The notes under the pieces were generated by a model. That model saw only the letters and a list, made by a program, of their open reading frames with translations, was not told where the DNA came from and searched no databases. From Iamia sp038233075 (lineage in GTDB: Bacteria > Actinomycetota > Acidimicrobiia > Acidimicrobiales > Iamiaceae), in NCBI GenBank assembly GCA_038233075.1, contig JBBSMQ010000016.1:20624-84623 (forward strand): DNA of 64,000 nucleotides, read 5' to 3'. Position 1 is the stretch's first letter. Each line of letters begins with the position of its first letter. Of the stretch, positions 28,736-37,572 are shown one piece after another. Made by a program: the position numbers and the translations under genes.

Positions 28736-29575
28736 CTACGCGCGGTCGACCCAGGTGAGCCCGATCATCCGCGGGCCGCCGTGGGTGCCGATGACGGGTC
28801 CGATGGTGCCGCGGGCCGACTCCCCACCGGTCTCCTCGGCGATGACCTGGGCGAACTCGTCGGCGTCGGGCGCGAAGCCGTCGCAGACGACCAGGTGGTC
28901 GACGGCCCCGGCCTCCCGCAGCTTGTCCCGCAGGAACAGCATCTGCTTGCGACGGGTGCGGACCTTGCCCGACTCCTCGACGACGCCGGTGCTGATGTCG
29001 ATGACGGGCTTGATCGACAGGAGCGTGCCCAGCATTGCCTGGGCGCCGCCGATGCGGCCCCCCTTCTTCAGGTTCTCGAGGGTGTCGAGGCCTCCGAAGA
29101 CGTGGACGCGCTCCCGGGTGCGCTCGACCAGGGCCACCACCTCGTCGGCGGAGGCGCCGTCGCGCGCGGCCTCGCCGGCGAGGGTGATGAGTGTGCCGAG
29201 CCCGGTCGTGATCGACAGCGAGTCGACGACCCGGACGTCGAGATCGCCCTCGACGGCCCGGGCACCGTTCTCCGCCGCCGCCATGGTGGCCGACAGGGAG
29301 GCGGAGAGGGTGACGCCGACCACGGCCTCGGCACCGGCCGCGGCCTGGGTCCGGAACGCAGCCTCGAAGGCCCCCGGGGAGGGGGCAGAGGTCTCCGGCA
29401 GCCCGTCGAAGTCGGCCATCCGCTTGTAGAAGTCCTGGGCCGAGAGCTCCTCGCGGTCGGTCAGCTCCTCCTCGCCGAAGCGGATGGAGAGCGGCACCAC
29501 CTCGATGCCCAGGTCCTCGATGACCTGCGGGGGCAGGTCGCACGAGCTGTCGGTGACGATGCGGACACCAGCCAT
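28736..29575 (-). CDS. DegV family fatty-acid-binding protein
   Basis: 279 aa from the ATG at 29575, which has GGAGG seven nt upstream; the open frame upstream is not coding-like. N-terminal VRIVTDSSCDLP and the SxPSxGAF pattern (TSAPSPGAFEAAF) are DegV signatures, as are LENLKKGGRIGGAQA and the C-terminal GPVIGTHGGPRMIG. DegV proteins bind acyl chains and, in Firmicutes, feed fatty acids to a kinase; the role in Actinobacteria is unclear. It occupies the place between the kinase and the DUF6049 gene where murJ would be expected. Confidence 0.92.
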   Translation of the reverse strand: MAGVRIVTDSSCDLPPQVIEDLGIEVVPLSIRFGEEELTDREELSAQDFYKRMADFDGLPETSAPSPGAFEAAFRTQAAAGAEAVVGVTLSASLSATMAAAENGARAVEGDLDVRVVDSLSITTGLGTLITLAGEAARDGASADEVVALVERTRERVHVFGGLDTLENLKKGGRIGGAQAMLGTLLSIKPVIDISTGVVEESGKVRTRRKQMLFLRDKLREAGAVDHLVVCDGFAPDADEFAQVIAEETGGESARGTIGPVIGTHGGPRMIGLTWVDRA

Positions 29576-29637
29576 CGGGTTCCTCCGGGGTCGACGAGGG
29601 CGCGATCCGACATCGGACCCGGGACCCGGGCCGGAGG

Positions 29638-31746
29638 TTACGTCGCCGTGGACGGGGCTGCGTCGGTCTCGGCGCCGGCGCGGCGGCGGCGGTCCCGCGT
29701 CCAGTGCCGCGCCCACCACAGGAGCAGAAAGGCGGCGGCACCGATCGAGAGCACGAACCCGACCCCGGAGATGGCGGTGGACCGGACGGTGTACTCGACC
29801 TGGTCGAGCGCGACCACTCCGTCGGGGGTGCGCACGGTGATGTCGATGGGGGCGTCACCGGGGACCCGGGTGTGGATCGGGATGCGGATCTCCTGGTCAC
29901 CGGGCTGCAGCTGGCGCAGGATGCGGGCGCCCTCGCCCCTGAACTCCACGCGGGAGTCCGACTGCATCTCGATCAGCACCGTGACCGGCACATCGAGCTG
30001 GTTGCGCAACGTCAGTGGGATGTCGGCATCGCGGGCCGTGAGGCGGATCGTCTGCTCGGCGGGGGCCTCCACCTGCTCCAGGCCGTCGTCAAGGGCGGCC
30101 AGGACCGTCTCGACGTCGGTCCGACGCTCAGGGGGGGCGAGGCTCCGCGCTCCGGACAGGAGGAGCTGCTCGCCGAGCACCGCGACCTGGGGATCCTCGA
30201 CGCCGACCAGGCCGGTGTAGGAGTCGAGGCGCGACCGGGCGAGGGCGATGCGCTCCGGGTAGCTGCCCAGGTCGGCGACGGGTCCCGGTGTCAGCAGCGC
30301 CATGCCCCGGGAGTCGACGGCGTCGAGGAGGTCGGCCGCGGTGACGGGGCGGACGGGGCTCCGCGGGTCCCCCAGCAGGTCGGCCAGACGTCCCACCGCC
30401 GTGGGATCGGCAGGCCAGCGCTCGGGCGGCATCAACACCACTCCCGCCGGGGCGTCGGCCGACTGGGCGATGACGGCCAGCTCAGCGGCCAGGCGGTTGT
30501 CGTCGAGGGCGGGCGCCGGTGGACCCCCGTCGAGGAGGGAGCGGTCGAGCGCGCCCGCCAGGCCGGCGTCGGCCACGAGGGCCTCGAGCCTCCGACTGGG
30601 GCCGGCGGACACCGTCACGGGGCCGGGTCCGTCGTCCGCGCCGTCGCGCCCGTCGTCCTGCTCGGTGCCCGGAGGGCCGTCGACGGTGGCGCCCGGACCG
30701 AGGATGACGGCCCGGACCCCCACCGACCAGAGCTCGGCCGCGCCGACGGGGGTGAGGCCGTCGCGTGCCAGCCAGGTGCTGCTGTCGACGCGGCGCAGGC
30801 TCTGGGTGAGGACGCTGTTGCCCCGCTCTCGCTGTCGGGTCAGCTCGGCCTGCAACCCTCGCGCCGCCCAGGCGTCGAGGGCCACGTCGACGTACGGGCC
30901 GTCGACCACCTGTCTTGTCCCGAGGGACCGCGCCAGCGCGTCGAGGGCGGTGACCCCCTCGGGCCGGCTGGCCAGGGCCTCAATGGTCTCGGGCCGGGGG
31001 ACCAGCGTGGTGGGGAGGTCACCGGTGAGGGCGAGGGCCTCGGCGCTGTCGGCCACGCCGACGAGGTCCTCGGGTGCGGTCGAGGGCGGTGCCTCCAGCG
31101 CCAGCACCGGAGCCACGAGCAGGGGAGGCCCGGCCTCGGCGGTCTCGTCGCCGGTCGGCACCCGGTTCAGGTACAGCACCTGGCGGGCCAGGGTCTCCCC
31201 GTCATCGTCGACGACCTCGGCCTCGACGGGGTAGACGCCGGGCGAGAGGTCGTAGGGGAGAGAACGCTGGCCCGGGGCGCTCCCGGCCTCGTCACCCAAG
31301 CTGAGCGAGAGCCGGGCGGCGGTGCCCCCTCCGACGGCGGCCAGGGAAGGGGCGAGGTCGATGGCGGGGATGGTGGCGAGGCGATCTCCCTCGAGGACGC
31401 CGAACTTGGTGGCATCGAGCTCCTCGCGGTCGTCGAGGCGCTCGTACAGCGAGCCCTCGACGGTGGCGTCCTCCGGGGCGCCCTCGACGGCCAGGTCGAG
31501 GACCCACGTGGCATCAGCGCCCACCCAGGTGGGCGCGGCCAGGGGCCGCACCGTGACCTCCTGCGGCGCCCGGTCCTGGGCTCCGATCGGTCGGGGGACG
31601 ACCAGCAGGGCGAGCATGGCGAGCGTCGCCGCCACCACCGCAGACCGACGGTGGCCAACGCCGCCCCCCCGGTTCCGTCGGAGAGTGGGTGGGGCCCCGC
31701 GGCTCGCGCCGGGGAGGTGACCGGTGCCGGCGGTGCGAGCTCTCAT
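29638..31746 (-). CDS. DUF6049 family exported protein (Rv3909-like)
   Basis: 702 aa. A signal or anchor helix lies around residues 35-55 (SAVVAATLAMLALLVVP), a large extracytoplasmic region follows, and a C-terminal membrane helix at about 662-685 (GFVLSIGAAAFLLLWWA) precedes a basic tail. The architecture and position (between pcnA and the kinase/sigM group) match DUF6049, represented by Rv3909 next to murJ in mycobacteria. Function unknown; a role with MurJ or the cell envelope is only suggested by synteny. Its start overlaps the preceding GNAT gene by ATGA. Confidence 0.85.
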   Translation of the reverse strand: MRARTAGTGHLPGASRGAPPTLRRNRGGGVGHRRSAVVAATLAMLALLVVPRPIGAQDRAPQEVTVRPLAAPTWVGADATWVLDLAVEGAPEDATVEGSLYERLDDREELDATKFGVLEGDRLATIPAIDLAPSLAAVGGGTAARLSLSLGDEAGSAPGQRSLPYDLSPGVYPVEAEVVDDDGETLARQVLYLNRVPTGDETAEAGPPLLVAPVLALEAPPSTAPEDLVGVADSAEALALTGDLPTTLVPRPETIEALASRPEGVTALDALARSLGTRQVVDGPYVDVALDAWAARGLQAELTRQRERGNSVLTQSLRRVDSSTWLARDGLTPVGAAELWSVGVRAVILGPGATVDGPPGTEQDDGRDGADDGPGPVTVSAGPSRRLEALVADAGLAGALDRSLLDGGPPAPALDDNRLAAELAVIAQSADAPAGVVLMPPERWPADPTAVGRLADLLGDPRSPVRPVTAADLLDAVDSRGMALLTPGPVADLGSYPERIALARSRLDSYTGLVGVEDPQVAVLGEQLLLSGARSLAPPERRTDVETVLAALDDGLEQVEAPAEQTIRLTARDADIPLTLRNQLDVPVTVLIEMQSDSRVEFRGEGARILRQLQPGDQEIRIPIHTRVPGDAPIDITVRTPDGVVALDQVEYTVRSTAISGVGFVLSIGAAAFLLLWWARHWTRDRRRRAGAETDAAPSTAT

Positions 31747-32513
31747 GGTGGACCCGGGTCGATCGGGGCCTCCAGAGCGAGGGTCAGCACCGTGAGCCCG
31801 GCGGGCTGGTGCACGAAGCCCAGCCGCCGGTACAGCGCGTAGGCACCCTCGTTGCCCACCTGGGTGTTGACCACCGCCGAGGTGGCGCGCCGACGTCGGA
31901 GCCAGCGCAGCCCGTCGAGCACGAGGGCTCGGCCGACACCGAGCCGCCGATGGGCGGGGTCGACGGCCAGTCGCTGGACGTAGCCCCGATCTCCCGCTCG
32001 GCCCGTGACCGCGTACCCGATCACCCCGTCGGCCAGGGCTACCCGGAAGCGGGCGGTGCTGGTCGCACCGAGGGCATCGTCGAGACCGGCGCGGTCGAGG
32101 CGCCAGAACGGCTCGAAGGCGCGCCCGTCGACGGCGAGGGCGGCGGCCGGGTCGGCCCGCCTCGCCCGCTGCAGGCGGGCGGTCACGGAGGGCGCTGGGG
32201 GGAGGTCGACGAGGTCGTGACGCAGGAGGTGCAGGCGATCGTGGACGGTGAACCCGACAGCCAGGAAGGGCTCCTGCTCGGGCTCGACCAGGGCGCCCGT
32301 GACCAGACGCCGGACCCCGGCCCGGGAGGCCGCCTCCACCGCCTCGGACACCTCAGCCGGCGTCGGGGGCGCGACGGAGGCGTGGGGCACGATCAGGAGG
32401 ACATCGTCGCGGCCTCTCCACGCCGAGGTGCGCAGGGCCCGGCCGCGCCGGACGGTCGACCGACCCGGGTCGGGCCTCAGCCGGTGCGGGAGGTGGGGGT
32501 GGGCATGGTCCAC
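31743..32513 (-). CDS. GNAT family N-acetyltransferase
   Basis: 256 aa from the GTG at 32513; the longer open frame upstream runs antisense through the next gene and is not coding-like. The GNAT core is in the C-terminal half: GYVQRLAVDPAHRRLGVGRA (acetyl-CoA loop R/Q-x-x-G-x-G/A) and NEGAYALYRRLGFVHQP. The N-terminal half may be a degenerate second GNAT unit. Substrate not predictable. Stop overlaps the DUF6049 start. Confidence 0.82.
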   Translation of the reverse strand: MDHAHPHLPHRLRPDPGRSTVRRGRALRTSAWRGRDDVLLIVPHASVAPPTPAEVSEAVEAASRAGVRRLVTGALVEPEQEPFLAVGFTVHDRLHLLRHDLVDLPPAPSVTARLQRARRADPAAALAVDGRAFEPFWRLDRAGLDDALGATSTARFRVALADGVIGYAVTGRAGDRGYVQRLAVDPAHRRLGVGRALVLDGLRWLRRRRATSAVVNTQVGNEGAYALYRRLGFVHQPAGLTVLTLALEAPIDPGPP

Positions 32514-32676
32514 GACAGCCGCGAGCCTACGAGGACGGGCCCGGTCCGAGGGGGGCTCCCCGCACCTGGGGACAGGCGAGATGTCGGCCCGGCGGCCAGC
32601 TCGCCGTAGCGTCGGAGGTGATGAGCACCGCCCCCATCGCGCCCGGCCGCCGACGCCGTACCGAGGCAGTACCCCG

Positions 32677-33687
32677 ATGACGGTGCTGGTGGCTGCGGAT
32701 CCTCGCTTCGCCGACCACGACGCCGGGCGGGGCCACCCCGAGCGGCCGGCCCGCCTCGCCGCGGTCGAGCGAGGCATCGCCGACGCCGGCCTGGAGGAGG
32801 CCCTGGTCCGCTGTACCCCCCGGGAGGCCACCGACGACGACCTGGTCCGCGTCCACGGCCGCGACCTGGTGGAGGCCCTCGACCGTTTCGGCGCCGCCGG
32901 GGGCGGCGCGATCGATGCCGACACCGCCCTCGGCCCCCGCTCGATGCAGGCGGCCCGGTTGGCGGCGGGCGCCGGGCTCGAGCTGGTCGCGCGGCTGCAG
33001 GCCGGGGAGGGTGACACCGGGTTCTGCGCCGTCCGCCCCCCCGGCCACCATGCCACCAGCCGGCGGGCCATGGGCTTCTGCCTGCTCAACAACGTCGCCG
33101 TGGTGGCCGCGGCGCTGGCCGACGCCGGCGAGCGGGTGGTCATCGTCGACTACGACGCCCACCACGGCAACGGCACCGAGGAGATCTTCTACGACGACCC
33201 CCGGGTGCTCTTCGCCTCGCTGCACGAGTGGCCGCTCTACCCCGGCACCGGCGCCCTCCGCGATGTGGGTGAGGGGGAGGGGAGAGGTTCCACCATCAAC
33301 GTGCCCCTGCCCGCCGGCGCCACCGGCGACGTGTACCGAGAGGCGGTGGCCGAGCTCATCGGACCGGCGGCCGAGGCCCACGGTGCCACCTGGCTGCTGG
33401 TGTCGGCCGGCTTCGACGGCCACCGGGCCGACCCCCTGACGGGCCTGGGCCTCACCTCGGCCGACTTCGCCGACCTCACCGGGGACCTGCTGGCCCTGGC
33501 CCCCGCGGGACGGCGGCTCCTCTTCCTCGAGGGGGGCTACGACCTCGACGCCCTGGCTCACTCCACCGGAGCCGTGCTCGGTCGCCTCCTCGACGTGGAC
33601 CACCGTCCCGAGTCCCCCACTGCCGGGGGCCCGGGATCCGAGGTCGTCGCCGCGGCCCGCCAGTGCCACGACCGCTCCCACGACTGA
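32677..33687 (+). CDS. Histone deacetylase family hydrolase
   Basis: 336-aa arginase/deacetylase-fold protein. The active-site pair is His124-His125 in RPPGHHAT, zinc ligands Asp160 and His162 in VDYDAHHGNGT, and a third Asp near 248 in SAGFDGHRADPL; LEGGYDLDAL closes the site. Bacterial members deacetylate acetyl-lysine, acetylpolyamines or similar small amides; the substrate is not evident. The ATG at 32677 begins the natural sequence MTVLVAADPRFADH. Divergent from the GNAT gene, with which it shares a 163-bp intergenic region; a deacetylase next to an acetyltransferase is suggestive but unproven. Confidence 0.92.
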   Translation: MTVLVAADPRFADHDAGRGHPERPARLAAVERGIADAGLEEALVRCTPREATDDDLVRVHGRDLVEALDRFGAAGGGAIDADTALGPRSMQAARLAAGAGLELVARLQAGEGDTGFCAVRPPGHHATSRRAMGFCLLNNVAVVAAALADAGERVVIVDYDAHHGNGTEEIFYDDPRVLFASLHEWPLYPGTGALRDVGEGEGRGSTINVPLPAGATGDVYREAVAELIGPAAEAHGATWLLVSAGFDGHRADPLTGLGLTSADFADLTGDLLALAPAGRRLLFLEGGYDLDALAHSTGAVLGRLLDVDHRPESPTAGGPGSEVVAAARQCHDRSHD

Positions 33688-33803
33688 CGCTCCGTCCGCG
33701 CCCAGCACCGGTCCGACTGCTCAGGTCCGCGCCCGTCCGGCCGACGAGGGAGTGACCCGCAGGCGTCCGCGGGTCACCGTCGAGCCCACGGGAGCCCACA
33801 GCG

Positions 33804-34886
33804 ATGACCGATCTGGCCCAGCTCCTGGCTCACCTCGCCGACCGGCGGGGCTCGGACCTCATCGTGAAGGTCGGATCGGCGCCGCACGTGCGGGTGGATG
33901 GCCACCTCCAGGCCACCGAGCTCGATCCCATGGCGTCGGCGGACATCGAGGCCCTCGTGGGCGAGCTGCTCTCGGTGCAGAAGGCCGAGGAGCTGATCGA
34001 GCGGGGAGAGGCCGACGTGGCCCACGGCGTCGCCGGCGTGGGCCGGTTCCGCATCAACGTCTTCCGCCAGCGGGGATCGCTCAGCCTCGCGGTGCGTCGG
34101 GTGGTCCCCGGGGCGCCCGCCATCGCCGACCTGAACCTGCCGGCTGCAGTCGAGAAGCTGGCCTCCGAGGATGCCGGCCTCGTCGTCATCGCCGGTCCGG
34201 CGGCGTCGGGCAAGACGACCACCGTGGCCGCCTTCCTCGACCATGTGAACGCGACCCGGTCCCGACACATCGTCACCCTGGAAGATCCCATCGAGGTGCT
34301 CCTCTCGGACAAGCAATCACTGGTGAGCCAACGCGAGATCGGCAGCGACTTCCACTCCATGTCCGAGGCCCTGCGACGGGTGGGGCGCCAGAACGCGGAC
34401 GTGATCTTCGTGAGCGACATCGACGACGCGGCAACCGTGGAGGGCGTGGTGTCCGAGGCCCTGTCGGGGCGGCTGGTCGTGGTGTCCATGCCCGCGCTGT
34501 CGGCGGCCGAGACGGTCACCCGACTGGTGGACTTCTACCCGCCCCACCTGCAACGCCAGGCGCGCTACTCGATCTCTCAGGTGCTGGGCGGCGTGGTCAA
34601 CCAGCGCCTGCTCGATCGGGCCGACGGCCGAGGCCGCGTTCCTGCGGTCGAGGTGCTGGTCGGCACCCAGAAGGTGTGCGAGGCCATCGCCGCCGGGGCC
34701 GACGAGGCCACCATCGAGGCGCTCATGCGCGAGGGTGAGTACTCGGGCATGCAGACCTTCGACCAGGCCCTCCTCGGTCTGTACCAGGACACCGTCATCG
34801 GCGTCCGCGAGGCGGTGTCCGCCGCCACCCGCCCCGAGGACCTGCGGATCGCCATGCAGCACGCCGGCATGGCCGCCGCCTACTGA
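33804..34886 (+). CDS. PilT-like ATPase with altered catalytic motifs
   Basis: 360 aa, full length for PilT/PilU retraction ATPases. Walker A is GPAASGKTTT (131-140), the Asp box HIVTLEDPIE (155-164). The Walker B region, where the family has GEMRD, reads VSDIDDAAT (203-211), and the His-box histidine position reads SMPALSAAETVTR (228-240) with proline instead. Loss of the catalytic Glu and His suggests reduced ATPase or a regulatory role. No pilin or pil genes flank it; the only other pilus-like gene in the window is the TadE-like one near gyrA. The 110-bp gap to the convergent amidotransferase gene has no clear hairpin. Confidence 0.85.
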   Translation: MTDLAQLLAHLADRRGSDLIVKVGSAPHVRVDGHLQATELDPMASADIEALVGELLSVQKAEELIERGEADVAHGVAGVGRFRINVFRQRGSLSLAVRRVVPGAPAIADLNLPAAVEKLASEDAGLVVIAGPAASGKTTTVAAFLDHVNATRSRHIVTLEDPIEVLLSDKQSLVSQREIGSDFHSMSEALRRVGRQNADVIFVSDIDDAATVEGVVSEALSGRLVVVSMPALSAAETVTRLVDFYPPHLQRQARYSISQVLGGVVNQRLLDRADGRGRVPAVEVLVGTQKVCEAIAAGADEATIEALMREGEYSGMQTFDQALLGLYQDTVIGVREAVSAATRPEDLRIAMQHAGMAAAY

Positions 34887-34996
34887 TCAGCCGTCCTGGC
34901 GCCCGGCTCTCCACCGGGCTCACACGCGGTGGTCGCGTGCACCGAGCTCGGCCCCGAGCGGCGTGCGCGTCCCCAGGTCCGAGACCTCGGCTCGGG

Positions 34997-35746
34997 TCAG
35001 GGTCTCGGACCGGACCACGGGTCACCGCGCGAGGCGGGCTCGGGGGTGGCGTCACCGGCGCGGTGGGTGCCCACGCCCGCGAGGGACAGGACCGTCCCCA
35101 TCGCCATCAGCGGGTCGACCTGGCTGATGTCGTCGACCGCCGGGGGGGCGCCCAGCGCCCGCCGGAACGAGCGAGCCGCCCGAGCCGCCTCGGGACCCGA
35201 GAGCTCGGGGTGGAACTGCACGCCGACGACGCGATCGGCCAGACGGAAACCCTGCACGCAGGTGGTGTCGTTGGCCCACAGGTGCTCGACCCCATCACCG
35301 GCGAGGAACCGCCGGGGCACCTCGTGGGTGTGGGCCGTGCCCACCACCATGTCAGCCGTCCCCAGCTCCTGGCCTCGGACGGTGGTGGAGCCGGCCTCGC
35401 CGCCACCGGGTGAGGGCACGGGGTCCAGGCCCGACACCGCCGCCGCGATCATCTGGGCCCCGAGGCAGATCCCCACCACCGAGCAGGAGCCCTCGGCCGC
35501 GGCCAGCACCGCTGCGGTGACCGCCCCCAGACGGTCCTCCATGGCGGCGCTGGCCGAGCGCACCGACTCCATGCCTCCGGAGAACACGTGCAGCACGTCG
35601 GGTCGGCCCCGGTGGGCCAGGCCCTCGGCCCCCCAGGGGATGGTGCGGACACCCAGCCCCAGGGCGGTCAGGCGCGCCGCCACGGGCCCGCCCCAGGTGC
35701 CGCCGCGCCACGGTGTGCCACTGCCCTCCCAGATGATGGCGTCCAC
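34997..35746 (-). CDS. Class I glutamine amidotransferase-like protein
   Basis: 249 aa. Nucleophile Cys94 in GICLGAQ, and His179/Glu181 in QFHPE, complete the class I GATase triad. Standalone members include GMP synthase GATase-like and gamma-glutamyl hydrolase-like proteins; the substrate is not evident. GTG start at 35746 follows GAGGG. The C-terminal 40 residues beyond the fold look variable. Confidence 0.88.
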   Translation of the reverse strand: MDAIIWEGSGTPWRGGTWGGPVAARLTALGLGVRTIPWGAEGLAHRGRPDVLHVFSGGMESVRSASAAMEDRLGAVTAAVLAAAEGSCSVVGICLGAQMIAAAVSGLDPVPSPGGGEAGSTTVRGQELGTADMVVGTAHTHEVPRRFLAGDGVEHLWANDTTCVQGFRLADRVVGVQFHPELSGPEAARAARSFRRALGAPPAVDDISQVDPLMAMGTVLSLAGVGTHRAGDATPEPASRGDPWSGPRP

Positions 35747-35974
35747 GCATCCCTCCTCTCACGGTCGGCCAGCGGGGATCGCCGGCGGGGTTGTGATGAG
35801 GATGCGCCCTCGGGGGGCGCAGTGGGTTTCGTGCGTGTGAACCCCGTCGATCGGTCCCGTGTCGATCAGCCATCGGTCGTATGACGACCGACCCCGAGGC
35901 CTATCCGGCCCTCCCGGCCACCCTTGTCAGGAAGGGGCGAGGGCCGGCACCGGGCGCGCCAGTAGCGTGAGCGG

Positions 35975-37384
35975 GTGACCCCGGACCGCTTCCAGGCGAC
36001 CCTCGACGAGGTGGCGCCCGTGGCCGACGCCTTCGTCGCCGCCGGGCACCGGATCTACCTGGTCGGCGGCATCGTCCGCGACCACTTCGTGGGCCGCGAG
36101 CTGGGGCCCGACGGCGACATCGACCTCACCACCGACGCCCGCCCCGACGAGATCCTCGCCGTGGTCCGCCCCCTCGCCGACGCGGTGTGGGAGCAGGGCG
36201 CCCGCTTCGGCACCATCGGGTGCCTCGTCGCCGGGCGCGAGTACGAGATCACCACCCACCGGGCCGAGGCCTACGCCTCTGACAGCCGCAAGCCCCTCGT
36301 CTCCTACGCCGACGCGGTGGAGGCCGACCTGGCCCGCCGCGACTTCACCGTCAACGCCATGGCGTTGGAGGTGCCCGAGCCTCGGCTGGTCGACCCCCAC
36401 GGCGGCACCGCCGACCTGGCGGCCGGACGGTTGCGGACGCCTCTCGCCCCCGAGGAGTCCTTCTCCGACGACCCGCTCCGGATGATGCGTGCCGCCCGGT
36501 TCATCGCCGGCTACGGCCTGATCCCCGACGACGGCCTGGTGGCCGCGGTGACCACCATGGCCGGCCGGATGGACATCGTCTCCGCCGAGCGCATCCGCGA
36601 CGAGCTCGACAAGCTGGTCGTGGTCGATGACCCCGCCGCCGGGCTGTGGTTCCTCGTCGAGACGGGCCTGGCCGAGCAGTTCCTGCCCGAGCTGCCGGCC
36701 ATGCGCCTGGAGATGGACCCCATCCACCGCCACAAGGACGTTCTGGCCCACTCCATCGCCGTGGTCGGCAAGGTCCGTGCCCGCACCGACGAGGGCGCGC
36801 CCAACCGCATCACCCGCCTGGCCGCGCTGTTCCACGACGTGGGCAAGCCCAAGACCCGCTCCTTCACCAAGGGCAAGGGAGTGAGCTTCCACCACCACGA
36901 GGTGGTCGGGGCGCGGATGACCCGCGAGCGCCTGGGTGCTCTGCGGTACTCCAAGGAGGACACCGCGGCGGTGACCTCGCTGGTGAACCTGCATCTGCGG
37001 TTCCACACCTACCGTCTGGGCTGGACCGACTCGGCCGTGCGGCGCTTCGTGCGCGACGCCGGCCCCCTGCTGGACGAGCTCATCGAGCTCACCCGCTGCG
37101 ACTGCACCACCCGCAACCAGCGCAAGGCCCAGACCCTGGCCCGGCGCATGGACGAGCTGGAGGCCCGCATCGCCGAGCTGAAGGCAGCCGAGGAGCTCGG
37201 CTCGCTGCGACCCGACCTCGACGGCCAGGCCGTCATGGAGCGCCTCGGCGTCGACCCCGGCCCGGTGGTGGGCCGGGCCCTCTCGTTCCTCATGGACCTG
37301 CGCCTGGAGGAAGGCCCCCTGGGCGAGGAGGAGGCCGGCCGCCGCCTCGACGCCTGGTGGGCCGCCCAGCCCCTCGACGGCTGA
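35975..37384 (+). CDS. pcnA: CCA tRNA nucleotidyltransferase
   Basis: 469 aa class II nucleotidyltransferase adding or repairing the tRNA 3' CCA; note that the two tRNA genes in this window lack encoded CCA. Head-domain LVGGIVRD and the DxD metal site in GDIDLTT; RRDFTVNAMA; neck motif DDPLRMMRAARFIA; then an HD domain (ALFHDVGKPKTR). Annotated pcnA in mycobacteria, where it sits at the same end of the sigM cluster. GTG start six nt after TAGCGT, no Shine-Dalgarno sequence: likely leaderless. Confidence 0.95.
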   Translation: MTPDRFQATLDEVAPVADAFVAAGHRIYLVGGIVRDHFVGRELGPDGDIDLTTDARPDEILAVVRPLADAVWEQGARFGTIGCLVAGREYEITTHRAEAYASDSRKPLVSYADAVEADLARRDFTVNAMALEVPEPRLVDPHGGTADLAAGRLRTPLAPEESFSDDPLRMMRAARFIAGYGLIPDDGLVAAVTTMAGRMDIVSAERIRDELDKLVVVDDPAAGLWFLVETGLAEQFLPELPAMRLEMDPIHRHKDVLAHSIAVVGKVRARTDEGAPNRITRLAALFHDVGKPKTRSFTKGKGVSFHHHEVVGARMTRERLGALRYSKEDTAAVTSLVNLHLRFHTYRLGWTDSAVRRFVRDAGPLLDELIELTRCDCTTRNQRKAQTLARRMDELEARIAELKAAEELGSLRPDLDGQAVMERLGVDPGPVVGRALSFLMDLRLEEGPLGEEEAGRRLDAWWAAQPLDG

Positions 37385-37390
37385 CGCCGC

Positions 37391-37500
37391 AGCTTTGGAC
37401 GGGACGCCACCGCATGTGGCGCCCTTCCGTCCAACGTTGGGGAGGCACCGCCGAGCTTGGACGGACTCGGCCGCATGTGGCGCCCTTCCGTCCAAAGCTG
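37391..37500. repeat. Two tandem palindromic intergenic repeats
   Basis: Two copies (37391-37440 and 37454-37500) share the 24-nt core that begins CGCATGTGGCGCCC and ends TTCCGTCCAA. Each copy is itself an imperfect inverted repeat (TTGGACGG ... CCGTCCAA), able to form a hairpin. They follow pcnA and could act as its terminator. A diverged copy lies at 17088-17110. Confidence 0.75.
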
Positions 37501-37572
37501 AGGTCCCCGGGTGCCGATCGAGGGACCGTGCCATGATCGGACCGCAGGCGACGCGACCAGGGACGTGCAGAC

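Noticed and set aside
37391..37500. CRISPR-like repeats
   Set aside because: Only two degenerate copies without regular spacers; better explained as a palindromic intergenic repeat.
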